A stretch of DNA of 64,000 bases from Halomonas sp. SpR8 (lineage in GTDB: Bacteria > Pseudomonadota > Gammaproteobacteria > Pseudomonadales > Halomonadaceae): positions 496,001 through 560,000 of the forward strand of contig NZ_JAUAMC010000003.1 in the NCBI RefSeq assembly GCF_031010195.1, read 5' to 3'. Positions within the stretch are counted from its first letter, which is position 1. Every line of letters begins with the position of its first letter. Shown here in pieces: positions 39,751-49,736 of the stretch. Below the pieces are notes generated by a model, which saw only the letters and a list, made by a program, of their open reading frames with translations, was not told where the DNA came from and ran no database searches. Both the position numbers and the translations under genes were made by a program.

Positions 39751-39930
39751 ATGACAATGGATCATACCCGGCGCGGGCTACTGCGCGTCGTCACCCTCGC
39801 CGGTATTGGCTCGGTAGTGCTGCCCGGCACCATGCTTCTCCCTACGGCACAAGCTGAAAGACCTAAGCTCTCCCCACCACACGCCCCGGTAACGGTGAAC
39901 GGCTGGCTGCTTAAGGCTAGCGACCGCTGA
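39751..39930 (+). CDS. 59-aa Tat-signal mini-protein, likely export escort for the GMC oxidoreductase
   Basis: A short gene of 59 codons. The product begins MTMDHTRRGLLRVVTLAG: a twin-arginine motif (TRRGLLR), a hydrophobic stretch, and LLPTAQA as an AxA cleavage site near residue 35, leaving a mature part of only about 24 residues (ERPKLSPPHAPVTVNGWLLK..). Its TGA overlaps the ATG of the GMC oxidoreductase (TGATG), which has no signal peptide. In known FAD-dependent alcohol and sugar dehydrogenases a small Tat-bearing subunit carries the GMC subunit across the membrane, so the same role is inferred. AAGGA lies 13 bases upstream, a little far. Confidence 0.72.
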   Translation: MTMDHTRRGLLRVVTLAGIGSVVLPGTMLLPTAQAERPKLSPPHAPVTVNGWLLKASDR

Positions 39931-41405
39931 TGTATATTGATTTCCGGGCGATCAGTGAACATCAGGACGGCATAGATGTGTGCATTATTGGCGCTGGCGC
40001 TGCGGGTATTTCCATGGCAGTCACTCTGGCTGAGCAAGGGCACAGTGTCTTGCTCTGCGAAGGCGGCGATGCTGACTACAGCGAACGCTCCCAAGAGTGC
40101 TACCGAGGCGAGACAGTGGGAGACCCTTATATTCCGCTGTATGGCGCTCGCTTGCGCTACTTAGGTGGGTCGACCAACCACTGGGGAGGCGTTTGTCGCC
40201 CCTTGGATCGTTACGACTTTACCGCCAAGACCGCCAGTAGCGAGACGGCCTGGCCGATTGGCCGCGATGCGTTAGAACCTTACTACAACGCTGCCGTCAG
40301 CCTACTTGGCTTAGAGACGACGCCTGCCGATTACTTAATCACCAACGCGGCGCTTAAGCGTATCTATTTTTCGCTGGGTCACCCCACCCGCATGAAGGAG
40401 AAGCATGCCGCTACGCTCAGCGAATCGACCACTATTCAGTGCTGCCTAACTGCCAATTTGGTCGCGCTAGAAACGCAAAACGGTAAGGTCACCACCGCCA
40501 CGTTTAGAAACTACCAAGGCGACTTCCGTCAGGTTCGAGCTCACTACTTCGTGCTCGCCTGCGGCGGTATTGAAAACTCACGTCTATTGCTTTGGTGCAA
40601 TCAACAGGCCCAAGGGCAACTGATACCGGAAGATGCCACCCTGGGGCGCTACTGGATGGAGCATCCCCACGCCACGGTGGGTAAGGCACTGCTGTTTGAG
40701 CCTGCAGCGCTGGGCTTAGACGATGAGTACAATGTGTTTCTCTCCCCTACAGCTGACGCCATCGCTTCACGGCAAATGCTTAACTGTGGTTTACGCTTGC
40801 ACCGCATGAACGCTGAGGCCACCCAGGAATTGATCGATGAGCTTGCTGACCAGGCGCCTACGCTGGCTGGACGGATAAGTACTTGGCAAGCGCAGGGACG
40901 TATGATTCACGGCGCGGTGCTTAGGGCCGCCTGGGAGCAGGAGCCACGCTTCGATAATCGTATCGAGCTGAGCGATGAATTGGATACGTTGGGCGTACCG
41001 CGCAGCCGCTTGGTTTGGCGACAATCGGATTTGGACAGTCATACTATTCGCGAGAGCATGCTGCTACTCGGCGAATATCTGCGCGACAACGAGGTCGGAA
41101 GACTACAAATGGAAGACTGGCTAGCGGATACCCCGGTGCATCTACCGACCGAGGGCGAAATCGCTGGCCGTCACCATATGGGCGGGACGCGGATGAGTAT
41201 GAATCCTGAGGACGGCATCGTTAATTCTGACTGCCGCCTATTTGCTCAGGACAATTTCTATATCGCGGGCTCTAGCCTTTTCGCCAGCGTCGGACATGCC
41301 AATCCGACGCTAACCTTAGTGCAACTGGCTCTGCGGCTTTGCGACCACCTGGAGAGCAGGCTAGCTCAGACGCCTAGTGAAGCTGTAGCGGCACGGCCAA
41401 TCTGA
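39930..41405 (+). CDS. GMC-family FAD-dependent oxidoreductase
   Basis: A 491-aa flavoprotein of the glucose-methanol-choline family. The FAD motif is VCIIGAGAAGISMA (17-30) with LLCEGGD closing the Rossmann unit; GGSTNHWGGVCRPLD is the second FAD contact; HHMGGTRMSMNPEDGIVNSDCRLF and ASVGHANPTLT at the C-terminus hold the catalytic His/Asn. There is no own signal peptide. It is coupled to the Tat mini-protein by TGATG overlap. Its 3' end overlaps the convergent apaG gene by 32 bases. It has no CXXCH sites, so electrons must leave through a partner not visible here. Substrate unknown. Confidence 0.9.
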   Translation: MYIDFRAISEHQDGIDVCIIGAGAAGISMAVTLAEQGHSVLLCEGGDADYSERSQECYRGETVGDPYIPLYGARLRYLGGSTNHWGGVCRPLDRYDFTAKTASSETAWPIGRDALEPYYNAAVSLLGLETTPADYLITNAALKRIYFSLGHPTRMKEKHAATLSESTTIQCCLTANLVALETQNGKVTTATFRNYQGDFRQVRAHYFVLACGGIENSRLLLWCNQQAQGQLIPEDATLGRYWMEHPHATVGKALLFEPAALGLDDEYNVFLSPTADAIASRQMLNCGLRLHRMNAEATQELIDELADQAPTLAGRISTWQAQGRMIHGAVLRAAWEQEPRFDNRIELSDELDTLGVPRSRLVWRQSDLDSHTIRESMLLLGEYLRDNEVGRLQMEDWLADTPVHLPTEGEIAGRHHMGGTRMSMNPEDGIVNSDCRLFAQDNFYIAGSSLFASVGHANPTLTLVQLALRLCDHLESRLAQTPSEAVAARPI

Positions 41406-41751
41406 AGGGGGTAATCGCCACTTCAAAGGCGCGCTGGGTGGAGGTGTCTAACAGAGTGTAGGCGCCCTCCATTACTCCTACCGGTGTTTGCAGAATGGCA
41501 CGACTAGTGTAGCGGAAGCTCTGACCCGGCCCAATCAGCGGCTGCTGACCGACAACGCCTTTGCCGCGCACTTCCTGGCAGTCACCGCTGCCCTGAGTGA
41601 TTTTCCAGTAGCGCGCCATCAGTTGAACGCTGTGGGGGCTTTGGTTGTGCACCGTCACGGTGTAGCTAAACACGTAGCGCGCCTCAACGTCGCTGGACTC
41701 ATCGGCTCGATAGCTAGGCGCGACGCTTACTTTGATCGCTAGGCCACTCAC
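41374..41751 (-). CDS. apaG: ApaG family protein
   Basis: A 125-aa beta-sandwich (fibronectin III-like) protein. IKVSVAPSYRADES near the start, YVFSYTVTVHNQSPHSVQLMARYWKIT, VVGQQPLIGPGQSFRYTS and GVMEGAYTLLD are the family blocks. It is associated with Co/Mg resistance phenotypes, but the biochemical role is unclear. The ATG overlaps the rsmA stop (ATGA). Its last ten codons lie on the strand opposite the end of the GMC gene. Confidence 0.96.
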   Translation of the reverse strand: MSGLAIKVSVAPSYRADESSDVEARYVFSYTVTVHNQSPHSVQLMARYWKITQGSGDCQEVRGKGVVGQQPLIGPGQSFRYTSRAILQTPVGVMEGAYTLLDTSTQRAFEVAITPFRLAVPLQLH

Positions 41752-42575
41752 TCTTCGCTGCCCCGCTCACTTCTCGCCTGCTCATCGGCTGCCACACGAT
41801 TGGCAATCGCCACATATTCAGCCACCGTCAGGGTTTGCGGACGGCGAATGGGATCAATACCCAACTCTTCTAACGTCTCGGGACTCACCCGTCCTTTGAA
41901 GTTATTGCGCAACGTTTTACGCCGCTGACCAAAGGCGAGCTTCACCAGCTCAAACAGCAGCACGGGATCCTCTGCAGTGTGAGGTAGCTGCCCGTGGGGC
42001 GTTAAGCGCACAATCGCCGAGTCAACCTTGGGCCGCGGCACAAACGCTTCCGGCGGCACAATAAACAGCTGTTCAACCTGACAGTAGTACTGCGCCATGA
42101 CCGAAAGCCTGCCCCAGTCGGTGCCACCCGGCTCTGCGGCTAAGCGTTCAACCACCTCTTTTTGCAGCATAAAGTGCATATCTTCGATAGCACTTCCTGC
42201 GGCCAGCAGATGAATGATCAGCGGTGTTGAGATGTTGTAAGGCAGGTTGCCCACCACGCGAAGCGCAGGCCCATCGCCTTTTAATGCGGCAAAGTCGAAC
42301 TTGAGCGCATCGCCTTCATGGATGACAAAATCGGGGTAGTTAAAAAATTGCACCCGCAGGCCAGGAATCAGGTCGCGATCAAGTTCAATCACTTCCAGGT
42401 GCCCGGCGGCTTCCAGCAGCGGCTCGGTCAGCGCGCCTTGGCCAGGGCCGATTTCGACAAGTCGATCCCCCGAGCGCGGGCCCACCGCGCGAACGATCCG
42501 CGAAATAATGCCGAGATCGCGTAAAAAGTTCTGGCCAAAGCGTTTACGAGCGCGGTGTTGGGGCACAGTAGACAT
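41748..42575 (-). CDS. rsmA: 16S rRNA (adenine1518/1519-N6)-dimethyltransferase
   Basis: A 275-aa SAM-dependent enzyme (KsgA) that dimethylates two adenines in helix 45 of 16S rRNA. RKRFGQNFLRD, LVEIGPGQGALTEPLL (SAM site), VVGNLPYNISTPLI (NLPY catalytic motif) and FGQRRKTLRNN are all present. The ATG at 42575 is used, with AAGGA 11 bases upstream; 26 residues of upstream frame cover the repeat array and are rejected. It is part of lptD-surA-pdxA-rsmA-apaG. Confidence 0.97.
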   Translation of the reverse strand: MSTVPQHRARKRFGQNFLRDLGIISRIVRAVGPRSGDRLVEIGPGQGALTEPLLEAAGHLEVIELDRDLIPGLRVQFFNYPDFVIHEGDALKFDFAALKGDGPALRVVGNLPYNISTPLIIHLLAAGSAIEDMHFMLQKEVVERLAAEPGGTDWGRLSVMAQYYCQVEQLFIVPPEAFVPRPKVDSAIVRLTPHGQLPHTAEDPVLLFELVKLAFGQRRKTLRNNFKGRVSPETLEELGIDPIRRPQTLTVAEYVAIANRVAADEQARSERGSEE

Positions 42576-42606
42576 CAAACGGTGTTCCTTGGAGTGCGGA
42601 TTCAAT

Positions 42607-42648
42607 CGAGAGTATGTAGCCGAGAGTATGTAGCCGAGAGTATGTAGC
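42607..42648 (-). repeat. Three perfect 14-bp tandem repeats between pdxA and rsmA
   Basis: CGAGAGTATGTAGC occurs three times head to tail without a change, starting nine bases after the pdxA stop on the transcribed strand and 32 bases before the rsmA start. It enlarges an intergenic gap that is otherwise near zero in this operon. Confidence 0.95.
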
Positions 42649-42656
42649 AGCAAAGA

Positions 42657-43739
42657 CTAGGCAGTCGCCGACAATCGCTGTGCGGCTAAACGGCGGGCAA
42701 GGGCGATAGCGACGTTTAGGCTGCCGGGGTCGGCTACCCCTTTTCCAGCCAAGTCCAGCGCGGTGCCGTGATCGACCGACGTGCGCACCAGCGGTAGGCC
42801 CAGCGTAATATTGGCGGCTTGACCGAAGCCTGCGTACTTGAGAACTGCTAAGCCCTGATCATGGTACATCGCCAGTACCGCATCGACACCCGCTAAGTGT
42901 CGGGGAGTAAACAGCGTGTCGGCTGGCAGCGGACCGTGAATATCCATCCCCTCAGCGCGTAAGGCTGCCAGCGCTGGAATAATAATATCCAGCTCTTCGC
43001 GGCCCAAATGCCCCTCTTCACCGGCATGTGGATTCAAGCCACACACGGCTATGCGCGGTTTGGCAATCCCAAACTGACGCTGCAGATCAGCCGCCAGCAA
43101 GCGGCTAATCTGGGTCACTCGATCATAAGTGATCGCATCAGCCACATTGCGCAGCGGCAAGTGAGTGGTCACCAGTGCTACACGAAGATCAGCGCTACCC
43201 TGCCAGTTTGGCGACGCCGCATGCAGCGCCGCATCAGTGGCCAGTAGCATCACTACTTCAGCGACACCGCAAGCATCACGCAGCCATTCGGTGTGGCCGG
43301 TAAAGCTGGGGTGCCCTCCTTCAATAATCACGCCTTTGTGCAGTGGCGCCGTGACCATAGCGGCGGCGTGGCCTGTTTGGCACGCCTCAACGGCAAGCGC
43401 CAAGATAGCCAGCACATAGTCGGCGTTGGCGGGGTTTAAGCACCCCGGTGTAGCAGGCGCTTTAAGCGCAACAGGCCAGACCGGCAATACCTTGGCGTCA
43501 GCCGGTAAGTGACCGGGTGAACATTCAACAATCGTGATGTTAAGCCCCAGCATAGCTGCCCGCTGGCGCAGCATATCTGGGTCACCAATGGCAACGGTAT
43601 CAGTGGGCAACTGGCCCTGCGCTGCCAGCATTAAGATCAATTCAGGGCCGATACCCGCCGGTTCGCCAGTCGTCACTACCACCGGCAAAGCGCTACTTGC
43701 CGTTACCGCGCCATCTCCCCTTAAACCTTTATCAGCCAT
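42657..43739 (-). CDS. pdxA: 4-hydroxythreonine-4-phosphate dehydrogenase
   Basis: A 360-aa NAD-dependent enzyme of pyridoxal-phosphate synthesis. VVTTGEPAGIGPELIL at the start, MVTAPLHKGVI with a catalytic-site Lys, HTEWL and the metal His in TTHLPL and MYHDQGLAVLKYAGFGQAANITLGLPLVRTSVDHGTA are diagnostic. Its start overlaps the surA stop by one base (TGATG). The 18-residue N-terminal extension before the core is variable. Confidence 0.97.
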   Translation of the reverse strand: MADKGLRGDGAVTASSALPVVVTTGEPAGIGPELILMLAAQGQLPTDTVAIGDPDMLRQRAAMLGLNITIVECSPGHLPADAKVLPVWPVALKAPATPGCLNPANADYVLAILALAVEACQTGHAAAMVTAPLHKGVIIEGGHPSFTGHTEWLRDACGVAEVVMLLATDAALHAASPNWQGSADLRVALVTTHLPLRNVADAITYDRVTQISRLLAADLQRQFGIAKPRIAVCGLNPHAGEEGHLGREELDIIIPALAALRAEGMDIHGPLPADTLFTPRHLAGVDAVLAMYHDQGLAVLKYAGFGQAANITLGLPLVRTSVDHGTALDLAGKGVADPGSLNVAIALARRLAAQRLSATA

Positions 43740-44764
43740 CAGAGACGAATATCAACAAAGGCCTGTGAGCGAATCTCTTGCTGCCAAGTTTGCAGCTCTT
43801 CGTTGGCGCGGCGCTGGAAAATCGCTTGACGCACCTGCTCACGCTGGCTCTCCTGCGTTACGTTCTGGCGGCGGCGCTCTTGCACTTCAATCACGTGGTA
43901 GCCGAACTGAGAGCGTACCGGTTGAGATATCTGATTAGCACTTAAACCGCGCATTGCTTCTTCAAAAGCAGGAACGGTTTGCCCTGGGCGCACCCAGCCA
44001 AGCTCACCACCATTCAGCGCGGTACCGCTATCGTCACTAACCTCACGCGCCACCGAGGCAAAATCCTCGCCCTGAGACAAGCGCTCGCGCACCTCTTCAG
44101 CAAGGGCTCGGGCTTGATTCTCATCGCGATTAGGGGTCAGTGCAATCAGCACATGACGTGCGCGGGTCTCTTCAATAAAGTTCTGCTCGCCGGACTGATT
44201 CGTCTGCTGATTTAAAAAACGCTCAACGTCACGATCGCTGACCGATACACGATTGCGAATCTGACTCTGCTGCACCTGACGCATTAGCATTTCACGGCGC
44301 ACATCATCGCGTACCATGGCCAAGGTCATGCCGTCGCCCTCTACCGCATCGGCAAACTCTTCAAGCGTCATGCCGTTTGACTCAGCGATGGAGCGCACTT
44401 GACTGTTAAGTTCGGTGTCGTCAATAGTGAGACTGGTGTCTTCTGCCATCTGGAGCTGAATCTCTTCCATCACCATGCGTTCAAGCACCTGACGCTCTAG
44501 CTGCGACCGCGGAGGGAGATTACCGCCCTGAGCCTGGGCCTGCTGCTCAATTTGCACCATCCGGTCGTTAAGCTCGCTGCGCATAATGACATCGTTATTA
44601 ACTACCGCCACGATGCTGTCCAGCGCCTGGCGCTGGGTGGACTGGAAGTTCTGCGCCTGCAGCGCAAGCGGGGCCAACGCCATGCCAGCGCCTACGCACA
44701 GAGCCAACAGGCTACCAGCAGAGAGCTGTTTCATACGGCCTAGCAGGGGCTTTCTCATTTTCAT
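43739..44764 (-). CDS. surA: Periplasmic chaperone SurA with a single parvulin domain
   Basis: A 341-aa outer-membrane-protein chaperone. Signal peptide 1-37 (APLALQA before QNFQ); SurA N-domain with DSIVAVVNNDVIMRSEL; one parvulin PPIase domain (ARHVLIAL..GGELGWVRPGQTVPAFEEA..SQFGYHVIEVQERR); C-terminal helix. E. coli SurA has about 428 residues and two parvulin domains, so one is missing here. Start: the ATG at 44764 gives a normal signal peptide; ATGs at 44803 (right after the lptD stop) and 44782 are possible. Located between lptD and pdxA as expected. Confidence 0.94.
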   Translation of the reverse strand: MKMRKPLLGRMKQLSAGSLLALCVGAGMALAPLALQAQNFQSTQRQALDSIVAVVNNDVIMRSELNDRMVQIEQQAQAQGGNLPPRSQLERQVLERMVMEEIQLQMAEDTSLTIDDTELNSQVRSIAESNGMTLEEFADAVEGDGMTLAMVRDDVRREMLMRQVQQSQIRNRVSVSDRDVERFLNQQTNQSGEQNFIEETRARHVLIALTPNRDENQARALAEEVRERLSQGEDFASVAREVSDDSGTALNGGELGWVRPGQTVPAFEEAMRGLSANQISQPVRSQFGYHVIEVQERRRQNVTQESQREQVRQAIFQRRANEELQTWQQEIRSQAFVDIRL

Positions 44765-44803
44765 AACAAACGTCTCTTTCATTAGCCATTCAGTGGATGT
44801 CAT

Positions 44804-47254
44804 TTACAGGGCAGTCGGACGATAGCCAGGAATGGTCTGTTCAAAATAGCTGTCCGCATCCTGACCAACACCGCCTAGGCCACGGAATACGAAGCGCAAA
44901 AATAGCCCGCGATCATTAAAGTCATCATCGATGGGGGCGGTGTCATTGTCGTCTACCCATTCGCGCCACACCAGCTGCAGTCCATAGCAGCAGTTATTCC
45001 ACTGCACGCCGGCCAATTGCTCCAGGGAGCGCTCATTGGCTTGATCGTGCAGGTAGCGGCCAATCAAATCAATGTTGGTCGTGGCTTTCCAGGCAAACGA
45101 GAGATCCCACTCTTCGCGGTTATAGTCGCGAAAGCCATCGTCGCCCGGTAATACACCTGGGTCGAACCCTTCGATCTCCCAACGGTAGCCAAGGTTCACT
45201 ACATGCCCTTTCGGGTGCCGATAACCTACATCGATGCTTGAACGTTCGGTACGCTCACGGTGATCATCGTAGAGCCATTCTGCTCCACTGCTCCAGCGAT
45301 CATTGATCTGCCAGTCCAGTCGGGTGACCAGCGGCGAACGATCCCGAGTGGCTTGGTAGCGACTTTCAGGGTTAACGTTGGGGTTGTCTTGCGGCCGATC
45401 CGGCAGTGTATCGGGATCGCCTTCGCTATCGATTCGACGCTCATCGAAGTAAACACTCTGCCCTATCCCAAACGATAAGCGGTCGCGACCAGTGGCATCT
45501 TCCAACAGGCGCGACTGCACGCCATAGGAGAGTCGATTGAGATCACCCACCCGGTCAGCGCCGGAAAAACGCTGGGCTGACCAGAGCTGATCCCATGAGA
45601 AGGCACGTTCACGGCTATCAAAATCAGGCAATTCACTCTGGTCAGTTCGCGGCACATAAGCGTAGTTCAAACGCGGCTCTAAGGTTTGGCGATAATCGCG
45701 CCCCCCCAGCGCTAACTCCCGCTCAAACACCAACCCACTGTCGACCGTGGTAACTGCTACGCTGCGGTTGGGCGAATCGCTACGCTGGGTATCGCGTTCA
45801 CCATAATCCAGTTCGTAAGCGGTATTCCACAGCTCGGTACGCGGCTCCAAGTGCCCCCACGGCTGCTCAAATCGCCAGCCAACGGCAGGCGTAAGATGCA
45901 AGCGGCTACCGGTAGCTGCTTCGCGCTCAGGCACTTGGCGCTCATCAACATCGCGCCAAAAATAGGTCGCGTTGGAACGCCACTGGGCATAGAGCCCGTT
46001 GTCGAACTGCCAGTTGGCGTTGGCGCTTAGGCTCGGCAGACGATAAAAAGGCTTGTCAGTATCGCTGAGGGGATCTTCCAGGCGCTGAAATCCCTGCGCT
46101 CGAGCATCCAGTTGCCAGCGTTGACCACGGTAATCGACTTGGGCCAAACGCTCCATGCTGGCACGACTGTTGCTGCCAAACTCACCGCCAAAATCATCAA
46201 AGTAACGGCCGTCGCTGGCAGCCCCATAGCGTATCCGGTAATCACTGCGCTCGTTGACACGCCCAGCGTGGCGAGCATCAACATACCAGCGATCCTCGCC
46301 CTCAAAACGGTTAGCATCACCGCCGGAGCCACCGTTATCGCTGTTTAAATAGCCGCCTTCAATGATGCCCGCGCTCTCATCGAGCAAGTAGCGGTACTCC
46401 CCGTTCATCAGCAGGCCGTGGTCGGTCATCCAGCGCGGTGTAAGGGTCGCATCTTGATTAGGCGCGATGTTCCAATAAAACGGCTGGGCGTAGTCGAACC
46501 CATCGGCAGAGAAGCCCAGCGACGGTGAAAGCAGCCCCGTATGGCGGCGATCATCAATGGGAAAGCGTAACCACGGCCAATAAAACACCGGGACGTCTTT
46601 GACATGTAAACGCGCATGACGAGCAGTCCCGTAGCCTTCGGCCTGGTTAAGGCGAATATCGCTACTGACTAACTGCCAGCTATTTTCACCGGGATCGCAG
46701 GTGGTGAAAGTGGCGTCCTGTAAGCGGTATTGGGATTCGCCGGTCTGCTCCAATTGGCTGGCCTGGCCCCGCAAATGCTGCTCATACAAAACATAGTGAC
46801 TGTTCCCTAGCGTCGCGCGATCCTCATTGAGTCTGAGCATAGCCTGCTCACCGCGCACCAGCGCTTGTCCATCGCGGATGGCAATATTACCTTCTGCATC
46901 AACCTGCTGGCGGTCAGCGGGTAAAAAGATTCGCTCGGCTTCCACCTCTTCACTGCCACGCCGTAACACAACGTCACCGCGCAGCAGCGCTTCACCATCG
47001 GCAGCGTAATCGACTTCACTGGCTTCTAGTGAGAGAGTTTCCGGGTTATCTTGCGCTGACAAGCGGTAGCCGGGCATCACATAGCGCCCACGGCACAACT
47101 GGTTAGCTGCTTCCTCTTCTCCCCAAGGCTGCCAATCTAACGCTTCAGCAGGCATCGTTTGCCCTTGTGCCACCGCTGTAAACGAGGCGCCAGCAAGCAA
47201 ACTGCCCATCAGCGTGTGCGCAACCGGCAACGTGCGCGAAAATCGCTTGCCCAT
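44804..47254 (-). CDS. lptD: LPS-assembly protein LptD
   Basis: An 816-aa outer-membrane protein that inserts LPS with LptE. Signal peptide 1-29; periplasmic OstA jellyroll (about 60-200: EASEVDYAADGEALLRGDVVLRR); then a 26-strand-type barrel with WLRFPIDDRRHTGLLSPSLG and many alternating aromatic strands. Disulfide Cys are visible at the N-side (QLCRGRY) and near the C-terminus (NNCCYGLQLVW), as in functional LptD. The ATG at 47254 has AAGGA eight bases upstream, which lies over the earlier ATG at 47272. It heads the operon and is divergent from amgK. Confidence 0.97.
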   Translation of the reverse strand: MGKRFSRTLPVAHTLMGSLLAGASFTAVAQGQTMPAEALDWQPWGEEEAANQLCRGRYVMPGYRLSAQDNPETLSLEASEVDYAADGEALLRGDVVLRRGSEEVEAERIFLPADRQQVDAEGNIAIRDGQALVRGEQAMLRLNEDRATLGNSHYVLYEQHLRGQASQLEQTGESQYRLQDATFTTCDPGENSWQLVSSDIRLNQAEGYGTARHARLHVKDVPVFYWPWLRFPIDDRRHTGLLSPSLGFSADGFDYAQPFYWNIAPNQDATLTPRWMTDHGLLMNGEYRYLLDESAGIIEGGYLNSDNGGSGGDANRFEGEDRWYVDARHAGRVNERSDYRIRYGAASDGRYFDDFGGEFGSNSRASMERLAQVDYRGQRWQLDARAQGFQRLEDPLSDTDKPFYRLPSLSANANWQFDNGLYAQWRSNATYFWRDVDERQVPEREAATGSRLHLTPAVGWRFEQPWGHLEPRTELWNTAYELDYGERDTQRSDSPNRSVAVTTVDSGLVFERELALGGRDYRQTLEPRLNYAYVPRTDQSELPDFDSRERAFSWDQLWSAQRFSGADRVGDLNRLSYGVQSRLLEDATGRDRLSFGIGQSVYFDERRIDSEGDPDTLPDRPQDNPNVNPESRYQATRDRSPLVTRLDWQINDRWSSGAEWLYDDHRERTERSSIDVGYRHPKGHVVNLGYRWEIEGFDPGVLPGDDGFRDYNREEWDLSFAWKATTNIDLIGRYLHDQANERSLEQLAGVQWNNCCYGLQLVWREWVDDNDTAPIDDDFNDRGLFLRFVFRGLGGVGQDADSYFEQTIPGYRPTAL

Positions 47255-47324
47255 GTTCGTTATCCTTGGCATCCAGAATCGGTATTATACAGCCCGCATC
47301 ATGCCCGACCAGCAAGGAGCTTGC

Positions 47325-49021
<1,697 letters not shown>

Positions 49022-49098
49022 GCTATTGGTGAGGCGCGCAGGCCAAGAAATGGTATGCTGCGCGACTTACCTTTCGTCGCCTAGATGAGGAGAGCAAC

Positions 49099-49518
49099 GT
49101 GAAAGCACGGGTAAAATGGACAGAAGGCCGTCAATTCGTCGCGGAATCCGGTAGTGGACATAGCGTCGTGATCGACGGTCCGCCGGATCACGGTGGCCGC
49201 AACACCGGCCCGCGGCCAATGGAAATGCTGTTGATGGGCATGGGTAGCTGCACCGCGTTTGATATCTTGAATATTCTTGATAAGGCACGTGCCGATGTGA
49301 CTGACTGCGTAGCAGAGCTGGATGCCGAGCGCGCCGACGAAGTGCCCGCTGTATTTACTAAGATTCACGTTCATTTCGTGGTCACCGGACGTGCCTTGAA
49401 AGAGAAGCAAGTACAACGCGCCGTTGAGCTCTCTGCTGAAAAATACTGCAGCGCCTCAATCATGCTCGTTAACGGCGGCGTTGAGATCACTCACTCCTAT
49501 GAGATCGTCGAGGCTTGA
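49099..49518 (+). CDS. OsmC-family peroxide-reductase-like protein
   Basis: A 139-aa protein of the OsmC/Ohr fold with the two conserved cysteines, Cys51 (GMGSCTAFD) and Cys117 (EKYCSAS), that reduce organic hydroperoxides in characterised members. It belongs to the YhfA-like branch, whose substrate is less clear. Start is GTG, with GAGGAGAGC before it. It precedes speD, an order also known from pseudomonads. Confidence 0.92.
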   Translation: MKARVKWTEGRQFVAESGSGHSVVIDGPPDHGGRNTGPRPMEMLLMGMGSCTAFDILNILDKARADVTDCVAELDAERADEVPAVFTKIHVHFVVTGRALKEKQVQRAVELSAEKYCSASIMLVNGGVEITHSYEIVEA

Positions 49519-49546
49519 CTGCTCAGGGGCGACTCCCCCGAGCAGT
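49518..49546 (+). terminator. Strong hairpin at the osmC stop codon (possible terminator or attenuator)
   Basis: ACTGCTCAGGGG / CCCCCGAGCAGT pair along 12 positions with one A-C mismatch and loop CGACT, overlapping the last base of the osmC stop and followed by GTTTAAAG. The T-run is short, so it may attenuate rather than end transcription into speD. Confidence 0.6.
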
Positions 49547-49568
49547 GTTTAAAGCAGTGCATAAAAAA

Positions 49569-49736
49569 ATGGCAAGGCTGGATGCAACCCGTCGCCTGGA
49601 CGGGCATAATGTGCCCGCTTGTTTGCGTAGCGCGTGCTTGCAAACCTTGTTCGACCAACAGGGTGAAAGTTATTTATCGGTTCCGGCGCTGGCTCGTCGG
49701 GGTGTCTTCATCTGCCATAGGGAGGTTCGGACATGA
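49569..49736 (+). CDS. Small ORF upstream of and overlapping speD (candidate leader peptide)
   Basis: A 55-codon frame from an ATG at 49569, product [20 protein letters not shown]...[12 protein letters not shown], basic and with three Cys. Its TGA overlaps the speD ATG (ATGA), the usual layout of coupled genes, and its 3' end includes the speD ribosome site. There is no convincing ribosome site for it and no family is recognised. It could be a real small protein, a leader that couples speD translation, or chance. Confidence 0.35.
   Translation: MARLDATRRLDGHNVPACLRSACLQTLFDQQGESYLSVPALARRGVFICHREVRT

Noticed and set aside
46112-46348. Plus-strand hydrophobic ORF inside lptD
   Set aside because: Hydrophobic appearance comes from antisense of barrel-strand codons; lptD is complete on the other strand.
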